Shown here: positions 54,823-63,841 of the stretch, in pieces
Position numbering within the stretch: the first letter of the stretch is position 1
Layout: every line of letters begins with the position of its first letter
Assembly (NCBI GenBank): GCA_016193195.1
Contig: JACPSQ010000086.1
Coordinates: 18,195-82,194 of the forward strand
Origin: Candidatus Omnitrophota bacterium
Lineage (GTDB): Bacteria > Omnitrophota > Gorgyraeia > Aquiviventales > Aquiviventaceae
Reading direction: 5' to 3'
DNA length: 64,000 bases
Made by a program: the position numbers and the translations under genes
The notes under the pieces: model-generated
What the model saw: the letters and a program-made list of their open reading frames with translations, nothing else
Told to the model about the DNA's origin: nothing
Database searches by the model: none

Positions 54823-55507
54823 CGTGCCGACGTGCGTGATCCTTGGCGGGGGCGGCCATGCGCGCGTGCTCATCGATTGCTTGCGCGCGAGCGAGGTCGC
54901 GCTTCCTTATGCGGTGCTGGATGCGGATCGATCGTTGTGGGGACGTGAGGTGCTCGGCGTGCCGGTTCGGGGTGGAGATGGCTTGCTTCCCGACTTGCTG
55001 CGAGAGGGCATTCGGCATTTTGTCGTTGGGGTGGGCGGGATCGGCGACAACGAACCACGCCGCCGGTTATTTGAGCGGGCCCGGCGACAAGGGCTGACGC
55101 CGCTGCGCGTGTGCCATCCGTCAGCGATGTGTTCGCCGTCGGCGGTCATTGGGCAGGGCACCGTCGTCTTCCCGCACGCGGTGGTCAATACCGGCGCGCG
55201 CCTCGGAGTCAATGTCATCGTGAACACCTCGGCGGTCATCGAGCACGACTGCGTCGTCGGCGACCATGTTCATGTGGCGACCGGAGCTGTGCTCTGCAGC
55301 ACGGTGCATGTGGGCGTGCTGGCTCACATCGGTGCAGGGGCTGTCGTGCGGCAATGTCTGACGATTGGTGAAGGAGCCGTGGTAGGCGCTGGCGCTGCGG
55401 TTGTCAGGGACGTTCCTGCTGGCGTCACGGTGTTTGGAGTTCCGGCTGAGCCCGCCGATTCGATCCTCGGTGGAGTGGAAGACCTGCGGCGGGAGAATCT
55501 GGGATGA
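54812..55507 (+). CDS. NeuD/PglD-type sugar acyltransferase
   Basis: 231 residues. The N-terminal UDP-sugar-binding Rossmann domain has GGGGHARVLID, and the C-terminal left-handed beta-helix has isoleucine/valine hexad repeats with the catalytic-type His in IEHDCVVGDHVHVA. In this locus it is the best candidate for the 4-N-acetyltransferase step (LegH role) between LegC and LegG, although NeuD proteins may also O-acetylate. It overlaps legG by 11 nt. Confidence 0.8.
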   Translation: MPVDVPTCVILGGGGHARVLIDCLRASEVALPYAVLDADRSLWGREVLGVPVRGGDGLLPDLLREGIRHFVVGVGGIGDNEPRRRLFERARRQGLTPLRVCHPSAMCSPSAVIGQGTVVFPHAVVNTGARLGVNVIVNTSAVIEHDCVVGDHVHVATGAVLCSTVHVGVLAHIGAGAVVRQCLTIGEGAVVGAGAAVVRDVPAGVTVFGVPAEPADSILGGVEDLRRENLG

Positions 55508-56373
55508 GCATTCGCATCATTCCGCGGCTGGATATCAAGGGTCCAAACCTGGTCAAGGGCATCCACTTGGAGGGGCTGCGCGTCCTGGGAAAACCCGAGC
55601 GGTTCGCCAGGTCCTACTACGAGCAGGGGGCTGATGAGCTCCTCTACATGGATGTGGTGGCGAGTCTCTATGGGCGCAACAGCCTGCTGGAGATCGTGCG
55701 GCGAACGGCGCAGGAGATCTTTATCCCGCTGACCGTGGGAGGCGGCTTGAGGAGCCTTGAGGACATCATGGCCGTCTTGCGGGCCGGCGCTGACAAGGTC
55801 TCGCTCAACACCGCCGCGGTTGGCAACCCTGAGTTCATCCGGACGGCCTCGCGGCGGTTCGGGTCTTCCACCATCGTGGTCTCGATCGAGGCGATCCGGC
55901 AACCCGACGGGCGCTACCAGGCCTACACGGACAACGGGCGCCAGACGACCGGGCTGGATGCGGTGCAGTGGGCCATCCAAGCCGCCGAGCTGGGGGCCGG
56001 AGAGCTCCTGGTGACGTCGATTGACCGCGAAGGCACCGGCAAGGGGTTCGATCTTGAGCTGACGCGGCGAATCGCCGAGTCGGTGCCGATTCCTGTCATC
56101 GCCTGCGGAGGGGCGGGAACCGTGGAACACGTGGTGGAGGTCATCCGCGAGGGCCGGGCGGATGCCGTGTGCCTGGCTTCGATGTTGCACTACGCCTTCA
56201 TCCGTGACGACCCCGGCACGGACGATTTTTCTACGGAGGGCAACACGGAATACCTGAAGACGCGCGGCAAGCTCTCGAGGATCCACGAGGCGAAGTTGCC
56301 CCAGATCAAGGCGGCGCTGCCGGCGCGGGGCGTCCCGTGCCGCCCGGCCGCGGAAGCCGCTGTCCATGTCTGA
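55504..56373 (+). CDS. hisF: HisF-like ammonia-channel subunit of sugar amidotransferase
   Basis: 289 residues of TIM-barrel HisF fold. The first catalytic aspartate is kept (D10 in IPRLDIKG), but the second, normally in VAIDAKR, is glutamate here (E128 in VSIEAIR). VGGGLRS and the phosphate-binding CGGAGT are intact. With HisH and the PtmG-like synthetase downstream, I infer that it passes ammonia to sugar amidination rather than making histidine precursor. There are no other histidine genes nearby. Confidence 0.75.
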   Translation: MSIRIIPRLDIKGPNLVKGIHLEGLRVLGKPERFARSYYEQGADELLYMDVVASLYGRNSLLEIVRRTAQEIFIPLTVGGGLRSLEDIMAVLRAGADKVSLNTAAVGNPEFIRTASRRFGSSTIVVSIEAIRQPDGRYQAYTDNGRQTTGLDAVQWAIQAAELGAGELLVTSIDREGTGKGFDLELTRRIAESVPIPVIACGGAGTVEHVVEVIREGRADAVCLASMLHYAFIRDDPGTDDFSTEGNTEYLKTRGKLSRIHEAKLPQIKAALPARGVPCRPAAEAAVHV

Positions 56374-57055
56374 GACCAAGCCGACGCGTGTGGCGATCGT
56401 GGACTACGGAATGGGGAATCTATTCAGCGTCCAGCAGGCGTGCGCGCAGGCGGGGCTGGCCGCCGCGGTCACGGCGGAGCCGCAGACGGTGCTGGAGACG
56501 GATGCCGTGATCCTGCCCGGCGTGGGTGCATTCGGCGACGCCATGGCCGAGCTGACCCGTCGGGATCTCGTCGTCCCGCTGCGGGACGCCGTCGCCTCCG
56601 GCAAGCCGCTCCTAGGTATCTGCCTCGGGATGCAACTGCTGATGAGCGAGAGTCACGAGTTCGGACGACACCGAGGCCTGAACATCATCGAAGGTGAGGT
56701 GGTGCGCCTCCCGGTCAGCGCGGAGGAGCCGCCGCGGAGGGTCAAGGTACCTGAAGTGGGCTGGAATCCGGTGTGGCCTGTTCGGGAGGACGCGTGGGTG
56801 GGGAGCTTGCTGGAGGGTATCCCGGCGGGTGCGTGCATGTATTTTGTCCACTCCTACTACGTTCGTCCTGTGGATGCTACGCTAATCCTCTCCACGACGA
56901 CCTATGGACCGATCACCTATTGCTCGAGTCTGCAGTTTGGAAACGTCTTCGGCTGTCAGTTTCACCCTGAGCGGAGCGGCCCGGCGGGGTTGAAGATCTA
57001 CCGGAATCTGGCCACCAGGCTGGGACGGCTGTATGCGGAGGTTGAGCGGTCATGA
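56366..57055 (+). CDS. hisH: HisH-like glutamine amidotransferase subunit
   Basis: 229 residues of class I glutaminase. The triad is complete: C86 in LLGICLGMQLL, H200 and E202 in GCQFHPERSG. DYGMGNL opens the protein as in HisH. It would hydrolyse glutamine and feed ammonia into the HisF barrel. It overlaps hisF by 8 nt and the amidotransferase gene by 4 nt. Confidence 0.8.
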   Translation: MSETKPTRVAIVDYGMGNLFSVQQACAQAGLAAAVTAEPQTVLETDAVILPGVGAFGDAMAELTRRDLVVPLRDAVASGKPLLGICLGMQLLMSESHEFGRHRGLNIIEGEVVRLPVSAEEPPRRVKVPEVGWNPVWPVREDAWVGSLLEGIPAGACMYFVHSYYVRPVDATLILSTTTYGPITYCSSLQFGNVFGCQFHPERSGPAGLKIYRNLATRLGRLYAEVERS

Positions 57056-58284
57056 GCCTTGCGACGGCAGCGGGGAGGGAGGAGGCGCTCGAGTCGAAGT
57101 ACGGGCTGCCACGCCAGGTCGTGTTCTGCAGGCGATGTGTCATGTCGAATCAGCGTCCCTGTTCTTCAATCGAATTCCTCCACACGAACACCCACAAGCA
57201 TCGGCACCTCCACATTGATGAAGCAGGCGTCTGCGATGCCTGCCGGATGGCTGGGCAAAAAGAGCAGATTGACTGGAACCAGCGCGAGCAGGAGCTGCGG
57301 CAACTCCTCGACCAGCACCGCCGGAGCGATGGAGAGTACGACTGCCTCGTGCCGGGCAGCGGTGGGAAGGACAGCTGCTATGCGGCGCACATCTTGAAGT
57401 ACCGCTACGGCATGCACCCACTGACCGTGACGTGGCCCCCAGGCCTCTACACCGACATCGGCTTGAAGAACTTCCATAGCTGGATCACCGTGGGGGCGTT
57501 CGACAACGTGACCTTCAGGCCCAATGGCCGCGTTCATGCGCTGTTAACCCGCCTCTCGATTGAGAACCTTCTCAACCCGTTCCAGACGTTCGTCCTCGGC
57601 CAGAAGAACCTTGCGCCGAAGGTGACGATGCGCTACGGGATCAAGCTGATCTTCTACGGCGAGAACGAGGCGGAGTACGGCAACCCGATCGCAGACAACA
57701 CCAGCTCCCTGCGTGATCGGGCCTACTACGCGTTCAACGATCTCTCGCGGGTCCACCTCGGGGGCGTGTCGGTGCCGGAGTTGCGGGAGCGCTACGGCCT
57801 GACGCTCAACGATCTGCTGCCCTATCTGCCGGCGGACCCTCTCGAGCTTGAGCGCTCAGGGATTGAGGTGCGGTACCTCGGCTACTACCTGAAGTGGACG
57901 CCGCAGGAAGCCTACTACTACGCCGTCGAGCACTGTGGCTTTGAGGCGAATCCCTTTCGGACGGAAGGCACGTACAGCAAGTACAACAGCCTTGACGACA
58001 AGGCGGACGGGCTCCACTACTACACGGCCTACATCAAGTTCGGGCTTGGACGGGCCAGCTCCGACGCCTCGCAGGAGATCCGCAACAAGCACCTCACGCG
58101 CGAGGAGGGGGTCGCCCTTGTGCGCCGGTTCGACGGGGAATTTCCGGAGCGCTATTTCCGCGAAGTAATGGAGTCTATTGGGATGGCGCCGGAGCAGTTC
58201 CTCGAGTTGTGCGACGAATTTCGCTCACCCCATCTGTGGCGGAAGGAGGGTAACACATGGCAGCTTCGCCACCAGGTCTCCTAG
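57052..58284 (+). CDS. ptmG: N-acetyl sugar amidotransferase (PtmG/PseA/WbpG-like)
   Basis: 410 residues. The PP-loop SGGKDS (103-108) marks an ATP pyrophosphatase; N-terminal cysteines (C26, C29, C37, C61, C64) suggest a zinc site. Members use ATP and ammonia to turn an N-acetyl group into acetamidino, as in Leg5Am7Ac or Pse5Am7Ac of Campylobacter flagellin. HisH and HisF immediately upstream supply ammonia. The stop codon TAG (58282-58284) lies inside the left end of an inserted palindromic repeat, so the last residue or two may be recent. Confidence 0.85.
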   Translation: MSLATAAGREEALESKYGLPRQVVFCRRCVMSNQRPCSSIEFLHTNTHKHRHLHIDEAGVCDACRMAGQKEQIDWNQREQELRQLLDQHRRSDGEYDCLVPGSGGKDSCYAAHILKYRYGMHPLTVTWPPGLYTDIGLKNFHSWITVGAFDNVTFRPNGRVHALLTRLSIENLLNPFQTFVLGQKNLAPKVTMRYGIKLIFYGENEAEYGNPIADNTSSLRDRAYYAFNDLSRVHLGGVSVPELRERYGLTLNDLLPYLPADPLELERSGIEVRYLGYYLKWTPQEAYYYAVEHCGFEANPFRTEGTYSKYNSLDDKADGLHYYTAYIKFGLGRASSDASQEIRNKHLTREEGVALVRRFDGEFPERYFREVMESIGMAPEQFLELCDEFRSPHLWRKEGNTWQLRHQVS

Positions 58285-58431
58285 CAGGCTGCGGAAATAC
58301 TCGGCTCACACCACAGATGACACAGAATGTCCACAGAAGCACAGAGCATTGCTCGTCGAGAACCCCTCTGTGGCTCTGTGGCGTTTCTGTGGTTTTGTGG
58401 TGTCATCTGGGGTTTTTCAGCACCCTGCTAG
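58281..58431. repeat. 151-bp palindromic mobile-type repeat (MITE/REP-like)
   Basis: CTAGCAGG (58281-58288) and CCTGCTAG (58424-58431) are perfect terminal inverted repeats. Inside them the two halves are an imperfect inverted repeat, with CAGATGACAC (58314-58323) pairing GTGTCATCTG (58400-58409) and several CACAGA/TCTGTG words. It has no open frame. It supplies the stop codon of the amidotransferase gene and breaks the otherwise tight gene string. Known analogues are non-autonomous elements spread through a genome; copy number cannot be seen here. Confidence 0.7.
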
Positions 58432-58445
58432 ACTAACACCGTGCG

Positions 58446-59534
58446 ATGCACACGGACCTGACGACGTTCTGCGTCAAGGCCACGGACCCGCTCCGGGCGG
58501 TCGTGGCCCAGATGGATCGCAATCGCCTGGGCATCGCCCTGGTCATCGATGAAGCGCGGCGGCTGGTTGGCGCGGTCACCGATGGGGACGTCCGCCGTGC
58601 GATCCTGAGCCGGTTGGAGTTCGAGCGGCCTGTTGAAACCCTGCTGGCCCGGAAGGCGGGAACCGCCCATGCGAAGCCGATCACAGCGCGCCAAGGTGCC
58701 GATCGGCAGACGCTGCTCAACGTGCTGCAACAGCATCGGATTCTGCACCTGCCCCTCGTGGATGAACAGCAGCACGTCGTAGGACTGGTGACGCTGGATG
58801 AGTTTGTGCCGGAGAAGGCGTTGCCGATTCAAGCGGTGGTGATGGCGGGGGGGAAGGGGAGCCGCCTGCATCCCCTGACCAACGAGTTGCCCAAGCCGAT
58901 GTTGCGGGTGGGCGACCGGCCGGTGTTGGAGATCATCATCGGGCAGTTGCGCGAAGCCGGCATCCGCCAGGTCAAGGTGACGACGCACCATAAGACGGAG
59001 AAAATCGCCGGGCATTTCGGTGACGGGAATCGTTTTGGGGTGGAGCTCTCCTATGTGGAAGAAGATCATCCCCTGGGCACGGTCGGCGGGCTGGGCCTCT
59101 TGGAGGTTCCAAAAGAGACGACCCTGGTGATCAACGGCGACATCCTGACACGAGTGGATTTCCGGGCGATGCTCCTCTACCACCGAGAGCACCAGGCCGA
59201 TCTGACCGTCGCCGTCCGTCAATACGATGTGAGGGTCCCCTACGGGGTCGTCGAATGTGAGGGGCCAAACGTGCGCAAGATCAGCGAGAAACCCGCCCTC
59301 ATCTTGTTTATCAACGCGGGGGTCTATCTGCTTGAACCGGCTGTCTACCAGTATATCCCGAACGGCCAGCGCCTTGACATGACTGACCTGATCCAGCGGC
59401 TCCTCAGCGAGGGGCGAAGCGTCGTGAGCTTTCCGATCCGGGAGTATTGGCTTGATATCGGGCAACGTGAAGACTACGAGCAGGCGCAGGCCGACGTCAA
59501 GGAGTGGGCCGTGGCCAAGCAGGTGACAGGATGA
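58446..59534 (+). CDS. ptmE: PtmE-like guanylyltransferase: CBS pair plus nucleotidyltransferase
   Basis: 362 residues. Two CBS motifs fill residues 1-122 (VIDEARRLVGAVTDGD, LVDEQQHVVGLVTLDE). The nucleotidyltransferase follows, with VVMAGGKGSRLHPLTNELPKP (start 131) and INGDILTRVDF. In Campylobacter PtmE makes the GDP-linked glucosamine precursor of legionaminic acid, and this domain order matches it. The CBS pair probably gives nucleotide control. It starts 14 nt after the palindromic repeat. Confidence 0.8.
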   Translation: MHTDLTTFCVKATDPLRAVVAQMDRNRLGIALVIDEARRLVGAVTDGDVRRAILSRLEFERPVETLLARKAGTAHAKPITARQGADRQTLLNVLQQHRILHLPLVDEQQHVVGLVTLDEFVPEKALPIQAVVMAGGKGSRLHPLTNELPKPMLRVGDRPVLEIIIGQLREAGIRQVKVTTHHKTEKIAGHFGDGNRFGVELSYVEEDHPLGTVGGLGLLEVPKETTLVINGDILTRVDFRAMLLYHREHQADLTVAVRQYDVRVPYGVVECEGPNVRKISEKPALILFINAGVYLLEPAVYQYIPNGQRLDMTDLIQRLLSEGRSVVSFPIREYWLDIGQREDYEQAQADVKEWAVAKQVTG

Positions 59535-60517
59535 GTCTGTGGACAGGCAAGGCGGTGCTGGTTACGGGAGCGGGTGGATTCATCGGCAGCCACCTGGCCG
59601 AGCGGCTGGTCGAGCTAGGCGCCTACGTCAAGGCCCTGGTCCGCTATCGCTCCAACGGTTCATGGGGTTGGCTGGATCAGATACCGGCGAGAGAGGCAGT
59701 TGAGGTTATTGCAGGCGACCTCTGCGATCGAGAGAGCGTCAGGCAAGCCCTGAAAGGCGCGCAGGTAGTCTTCCACCTCGCCGCGTTCATCGCCATCCCG
59801 TATTCGTACCAGGTCCCCGAGACCTTCGTCCTGGTTAACATCGGGGGGACGCTGAACCTCCTGCAGGCCGCGCGCGACTACGGGGTGGAGCGATTCATCC
59901 ACACCTCCACCAGCGAGGTGTACGGGACCGCCCGCAACGTGCCGATTGACGAATCCCACCCGCTCCAGGCCCAATCACCCTATGCGGCGTCCAAGATCGC
60001 CACGGACAAACTGGTCGAATCCTTCCATCTGTCCTTCGATCTGCCCACCGTGACGGTGCGGCCGTTTAATACGTTTGGCCCCCGACAGTCGGCTCGTGCG
60101 ATTGTGCCGACGATCATCACGCAGTGCTTGACCGACACGACCGTGCGCGTCGGCAACCTGACGCCGACCCGTGATATGAATTACGTGAGCGACATCGTCC
60201 AGGGGTTTGTGCGAGCGGCCGAATGTCCCGAAGCGATTGGCCGGACCTTCAACCTCGGCTCAGGGCGCGAAACCAGCATGGCTGATCTCGTGGGCTTGAT
60301 CGCCGCCCTGATGGGCAAGTCGCCGGCGATGGCGGTGGAAGACAGCCGGATCCGTCCGGCCCACAGTGAAGTGGAGCGGCTGGTCGCCGACAGCACCGCC
60401 GCTCGAGCGGTCCTGGGATGGGAACCGATCGTGTCGCTTGAAGAAGGGATCCGACTCACGTTCGAGTGGATTCAGGAGCATCTGGATGCCTACCGTCCGG
60501 GCATGTACGTCCTCTGA
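59531..60517 (+). CDS. legB: GDP/UDP-GlcNAc 4,6-dehydratase (LegB)
   Basis: 328 residues of extended SDR: GAGGFIGSHLAE for NAD, STSEVYGTA as active-site loop with the E typical of dehydratases, and catalytic YAASK. FNTFGPRQSARAIVPTII is a strong LegB feature. It makes the 4-keto-6-deoxy intermediate that LegC aminates. Start by 4-nt overlap with ptmE; it overlaps legC by 32 nt. Confidence 0.85.
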   Translation: MSLWTGKAVLVTGAGGFIGSHLAERLVELGAYVKALVRYRSNGSWGWLDQIPAREAVEVIAGDLCDRESVRQALKGAQVVFHLAAFIAIPYSYQVPETFVLVNIGGTLNLLQAARDYGVERFIHTSTSEVYGTARNVPIDESHPLQAQSPYAASKIATDKLVESFHLSFDLPTVTVRPFNTFGPRQSARAIVPTIITQCLTDTTVRVGNLTPTRDMNYVSDIVQGFVRAAECPEAIGRTFNLGSGRETSMADLVGLIAALMGKSPAMAVEDSRIRPAHSEVERLVADSTAARAVLGWEPIVSLEEGIRLTFEWIQEHLDAYRPGMYVL

Positions 60518-61736
60518 GCCTCGGGAGGGTACGAAGGGGCGGTGGATTCCGCTGAGCGAGCCGCATCTCGCCGGCAACGAGTGGAGGTATCTCAAGGAGT
60601 GCCTGGACAGCGGCTGGATCTCATCGGCCGGGCCGTTTGTGGAGCGGTTTGAGCAAGCGTTTACCACATACATCAGGGACGGCCGACCGGGAACCCCTGC
60701 CGTCGGAGTCGTCAACGGCACCGCAGGTTTGCATGTAGCACTGCGCGCCGCGCTGGTACAGCCTGATGATGAAGTGCTGGTGCCAACGCTGACCTTTATT
60801 GCGCCGGTCAACGCGATCCGTTATTGCCAGGCGCATCCGGTCTTCATCGATGCGGATCCGCTGACGTGGCAGATTGACGTGAAGCAGGTGGAAGCATTTC
60901 TCGAACGCGAGTGCGAGGTGAGGCCGGATGTTCCGGGCCCGGGCGTATCGACCAAGACATGTTGGAACAAGCGGACAAAGCGGTGCGTGCGGGCGATCAT
61001 CCCGGTACACCTGCTGGGTTTGGCTTGCGATATGGAGCCGCTGATGGCGCTGGCCAGGCGATACCATTTGCGCGTTGTTGAGGACGCCTGCGAAGCGATC
61101 GGAGTGCGTTATGGTCCTTTTCATGTTGGCACACGGGGCCACCTGGGGGTCTTTAGCTTTAACGGGAATAAGACGCTGACGTGCGGCGGCGGGGGGATGG
61201 TGGTGGCGCGCAAGCCATACGCCGACTATGTGCGATACCTGACGACCCAGGCGCGGGATGGTTCGCGGGAATATTATCATCAGGAAATTGGCTACAACTA
61301 TCGGCTGACGAACCTGCACGCGGCGATTGGCTTGGCGCAACTGGAGCAGGCGGAGCGGTTGCTGGCGCGCAAACGAGCCATCGCCGCGGCGTACGAACAG
61401 GCCCTGCGCGACGTCGACGGGATCACGCTGATGCCGGCGCCTCCGCACACCGAGCCTGGCTATTGGCTGTACACCATCCTCCTGAGGGAAGGCACGACGG
61501 TGGCTCAGCGCAACGCCGTGCTGGATCGGTTGGCCGCGGAAGATATCGAGGCGCGGCCGTTGTGGCAACCAATCCACACGCAGCCGCCCTACCAGGGCTG
61601 CCAACGCGCCGGCTCGATGACGGTGGCCAACGACGTGTACGAGCGGGCCGTGAGCCTCCCAAGCAGCGTCGGATTGAACATGGTGGAGCTTGAGCGGTGC
61701 GTTGAGGTCGTTCGCCGGCTTCTTGCAGGAGCATGA
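60486..61736 (+). CDS. legC: LegC-like PLP aminotransferase
   Basis: 416 residues of DegT/DnrJ family. NGTAGLHVALRAAL binds PLP phosphate, EDACEAIG carries the stacking aspartate, and the Schiff-base lysine lies in FSFNGNKTLTCGGGG. It aminates C4 of the LegB product. A 15-20 residue insertion rich in C, K and R (TKTCWNKRTKRCVR) sits before the IPVHLLG strand. The start could also be later than 60486, because the first 20 residues overlap legB. Confidence 0.85.
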   Translation: MPTVRACTSSEPREGTKGRWIPLSEPHLAGNEWRYLKECLDSGWISSAGPFVERFEQAFTTYIRDGRPGTPAVGVVNGTAGLHVALRAALVQPDDEVLVPTLTFIAPVNAIRYCQAHPVFIDADPLTWQIDVKQVEAFLERECEVRPDVPGPGVSTKTCWNKRTKRCVRAIIPVHLLGLACDMEPLMALARRYHLRVVEDACEAIGVRYGPFHVGTRGHLGVFSFNGNKTLTCGGGGMVVARKPYADYVRYLTTQARDGSREYYHQEIGYNYRLTNLHAAIGLAQLEQAERLLARKRAIAAAYEQALRDVDGITLMPAPPHTEPGYWLYTILLREGTTVAQRNAVLDRLAAEDIEARPLWQPIHTQPPYQGCQRAGSMTVANDVYERAVSLPSSVGLNMVELERCVEVVRRLLAGA

Positions 61737-61836
61737 CAGCCTTCATTGAGCGTTTGACCCTGCTTTTTCTCTGGTGAGGCAACGCAACGCCGCGAATTTT
61801 TGATCAGCACGCGTGCCATATTCTTGGTGTAACCGC

Positions 61837-62814
61837 ATGAAGGTATTCATCAATCCCGAAAGGTCAAAACGGGTGATTACAACAATAGCGATCGGCGACG
61901 ATTACTACAACCCATGGAAAAAATACGCATTCCCGACATGGAAGAAATATTGTGAGCGGTACGGTCTGGGGTTGATTGTGTTCGATGCTGACTTGATTCC
62001 AAAGGACAGCAAAATATGGAAAAAGCCAACCTGGCAGAAGTTGCTTATTGGCAATGCGTTGAAGCGTACGTTGCCGGCCGTGACCGAGGTTTGCTACCTC
62101 GATAGCGACACCTTGATTAACTACACGGCTCCGAATGTGTTTGATGTCTATATCCCTGGAACCATCGGGTTGGTATCTTCACTGAAAAACTTGCCCTATT
62201 CCCTGGAAGAGGTATTACGGCGCATCGCATTTTTCAGACACAATTGTTATGATCAACGTTACCCCCTAGATTCCGCGTTATTCATTTCCGTGGAGCGTTA
62301 TTATCAGTTTCATGGGCTGGCGCCTCAAGCCGACATTGCATGTATGGGGATGTTTCTATTCAATGTGAGCGATCACGCGGAGTTGATGGGAGACTGGTTT
62401 TCTAAATACGACCGGCAGGTACAATCAATGTCGGGGGGCGGTGAAGGAGCCCATCTGAACTACGAGATGCAAAGTTGGGGAAACATTTGTTGGCTTGATT
62501 ACAAATTTCAGGCGATATGGACTTATGAAATGGCTTGGAAGTATCCATTTTTATATGATTTCGGTCGAAGAAAGAAGGCGTTGATCAGAGAATGTATCGA
62601 GGCGTCGCTTTTTACAAATTATTTCTTACATTTTGCCGGTTCTTGGTATGAGAACGATATGTGGCAGGTGGGTGGGGTGCTTGTGGATCTACGCCAAAGA
62701 AAGAAATTCGAGGATTTCAGTGAATATGTAAGACGTCCTGTATCTGGCGAACCAGTGGGAATAATAAAGCCAAAGAAAACTGACCGTCTCCTGAGGCGGC
62801 GCCGGCCCAATTAA
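61837..62814 (+). CDS. GT-A-type glycosyltransferase, AT-richer gene
   Basis: 325 residues. The N-terminal part reads like a GT8/GT-A enzyme: YAFPTWKKYCERYGL, WQKLLIGNAL and the metal-binding Y-L-D-S-D (DxD). Acidic and aromatic motifs follow (GAHLNYEMQSWG). Lines inside the gene count at about 37-47% GC against roughly 60% around, and codon choice is visibly different, which suggests recent transfer. It stands 100 bp after legC, with no convincing promoter seen in the gap, and is followed within 15 bp by an IS insertion. Confidence 0.6.
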   Translation: MKVFINPERSKRVITTIAIGDDYYNPWKKYAFPTWKKYCERYGLGLIVFDADLIPKDSKIWKKPTWQKLLIGNALKRTLPAVTEVCYLDSDTLINYTAPNVFDVYIPGTIGLVSSLKNLPYSLEEVLRRIAFFRHNCYDQRYPLDSALFISVERYYQFHGLAPQADIACMGMFLFNVSDHAELMGDWFSKYDRQVQSMSGGGEGAHLNYEMQSWGNICWLDYKFQAIWTYEMAWKYPFLYDFGRRKKALIRECIEASLFTNYFLHFAGSWYENDMWQVGGVLVDLRQRKKFEDFSEYVRRPVSGEPVGIIKPKKTDRLLRRRRPN

Positions 62815-62829
62815 GGTAGAAAGTACAAT

Positions 62830-63841
62830 AGGCTTATGCACTTGACGCCGGTACCCCCCACCGGTAGTATCGGCGGGGATGGACGACTACCCGAGGACGT
62901 TGATGGAATTCGAGCGGCGCTTCTCCACCGAGGACGCCTGTCGGGCGTACCTGGTCCAGCTGCGCTGGCCTGATGGGATCTAGTGTCCCCGCTGCCATCA
63001 GCGGAAGGCATGGGCCATCACGCGTGGCCGGTACGAATGCGCACGGTGTGGCTTCCACATCTTCGTGTTGGCCGGCACGATCTTTCAAGATACGAAGCAG
63101 CCGCTGCGGCTGTGGTTCCGGGCCATGTGGTACGTGACGAATCAGAAGTTGGGGATCAGTGCCCTGGGCCTCCAGCGGGCCTTGGGCCTGGGCAGCTACC
63201 GGACGGCGTGGACGTGGTTGCACAAGCTCCGCAGGGCCATGGTCCGGCCTGGGCGAACCCAGCTGGCGGGCGCGGTAGAAGTCGATGAGACCTACTGGGG
63301 TGGGCCCAAGCCGGGCAAACACGGCCGCGGGGCGGCGGGGAAGGCGCTGATCGTTGTCGCGGCCCAGGCGGACGGACGCCGCATCGGGCGCATCCGCCTG
63401 CGGCGAGTCCCCGATACCTCGGCGAAGTCCTTGGAACGTGCCGTCCGTGCGGCGGTGGAGCCCGGCAGCGTGGTGCGCACGGATGGGTTGCACAGCTACA
63501 GCCAGCTGTCGACCCACGGCTACGTCCATGAGGTCGTGCGGAAGGAGGCGGCCCTCGGGGATAACCTGTTGCCGCGGGTGAACCGGGTCGTCGCGCTGTT
63601 GAAACGTTGGCTGTTGGGTGTCCATCAAGGGGCCATCCGTCCCGCGCACCTGGACGCCTATCTGGATGAGTTCACGTTCCGATTCAACCGCCGGACGTCC
63701 CGATGGCGGGGCAAGCTGTTCTACCGCCTCGTGCAGCAAGCCGTTTGTGTAGCGCCGGTGCGCACGCGGGATCTCCTGCGCAACGCGGCTGAGAGGTAGA
63801 CTACCAGATATTGTATGCACCGGCTTCATGTGAATAGCCCT
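62830..63841 (+). mobile_element. IS1595-family insertion sequence
   Basis: About 1,012 bp. The ends are imperfect inverted repeats: left AGGCTTATGCACTTGACGCCGGT region and right (reverse complement) AGGGCTATTCACATGAAGCCGGT region, agreeing except for one gap and few mismatches. A direct repeat AAAGTACAAT abuts both ends (62820-62829 and 63842-63851), fitting the 8-bp-type target duplication of the family plus chance matches. The single transposase frame is interrupted. Confidence 0.8.
62879..63799 (+). pseudogene. IS1595-family transposase with in-frame TAG
   Basis: Starting at the ATG at 62879 the frame reads 34 residues to WPDGI, then TAG at 62981-62983, then resumes in the same frame with CPRCHQRKAWAI and continues to the stop at 63797-63799. 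The part after TAG contains the zinc ribbon (CPRC, CARCGF), EVDETYWGG, RTDGLHSY and YLDEFTFRFNRR, i.e. the DDE-type catalytic core. Family members normally have a sense codon before CPRC, so this looks like a single nonsense mutation. Translation from 63065 would lack the ribbon. Confidence 0.8.

Noticed and set aside
61737..61836. Promoter or terminator in the 100-bp gap before the AT-rich gene
   Set aside because: TTGACC and TATTCT words exist but not at useful spacing, and there is no stable stem followed by T residues.
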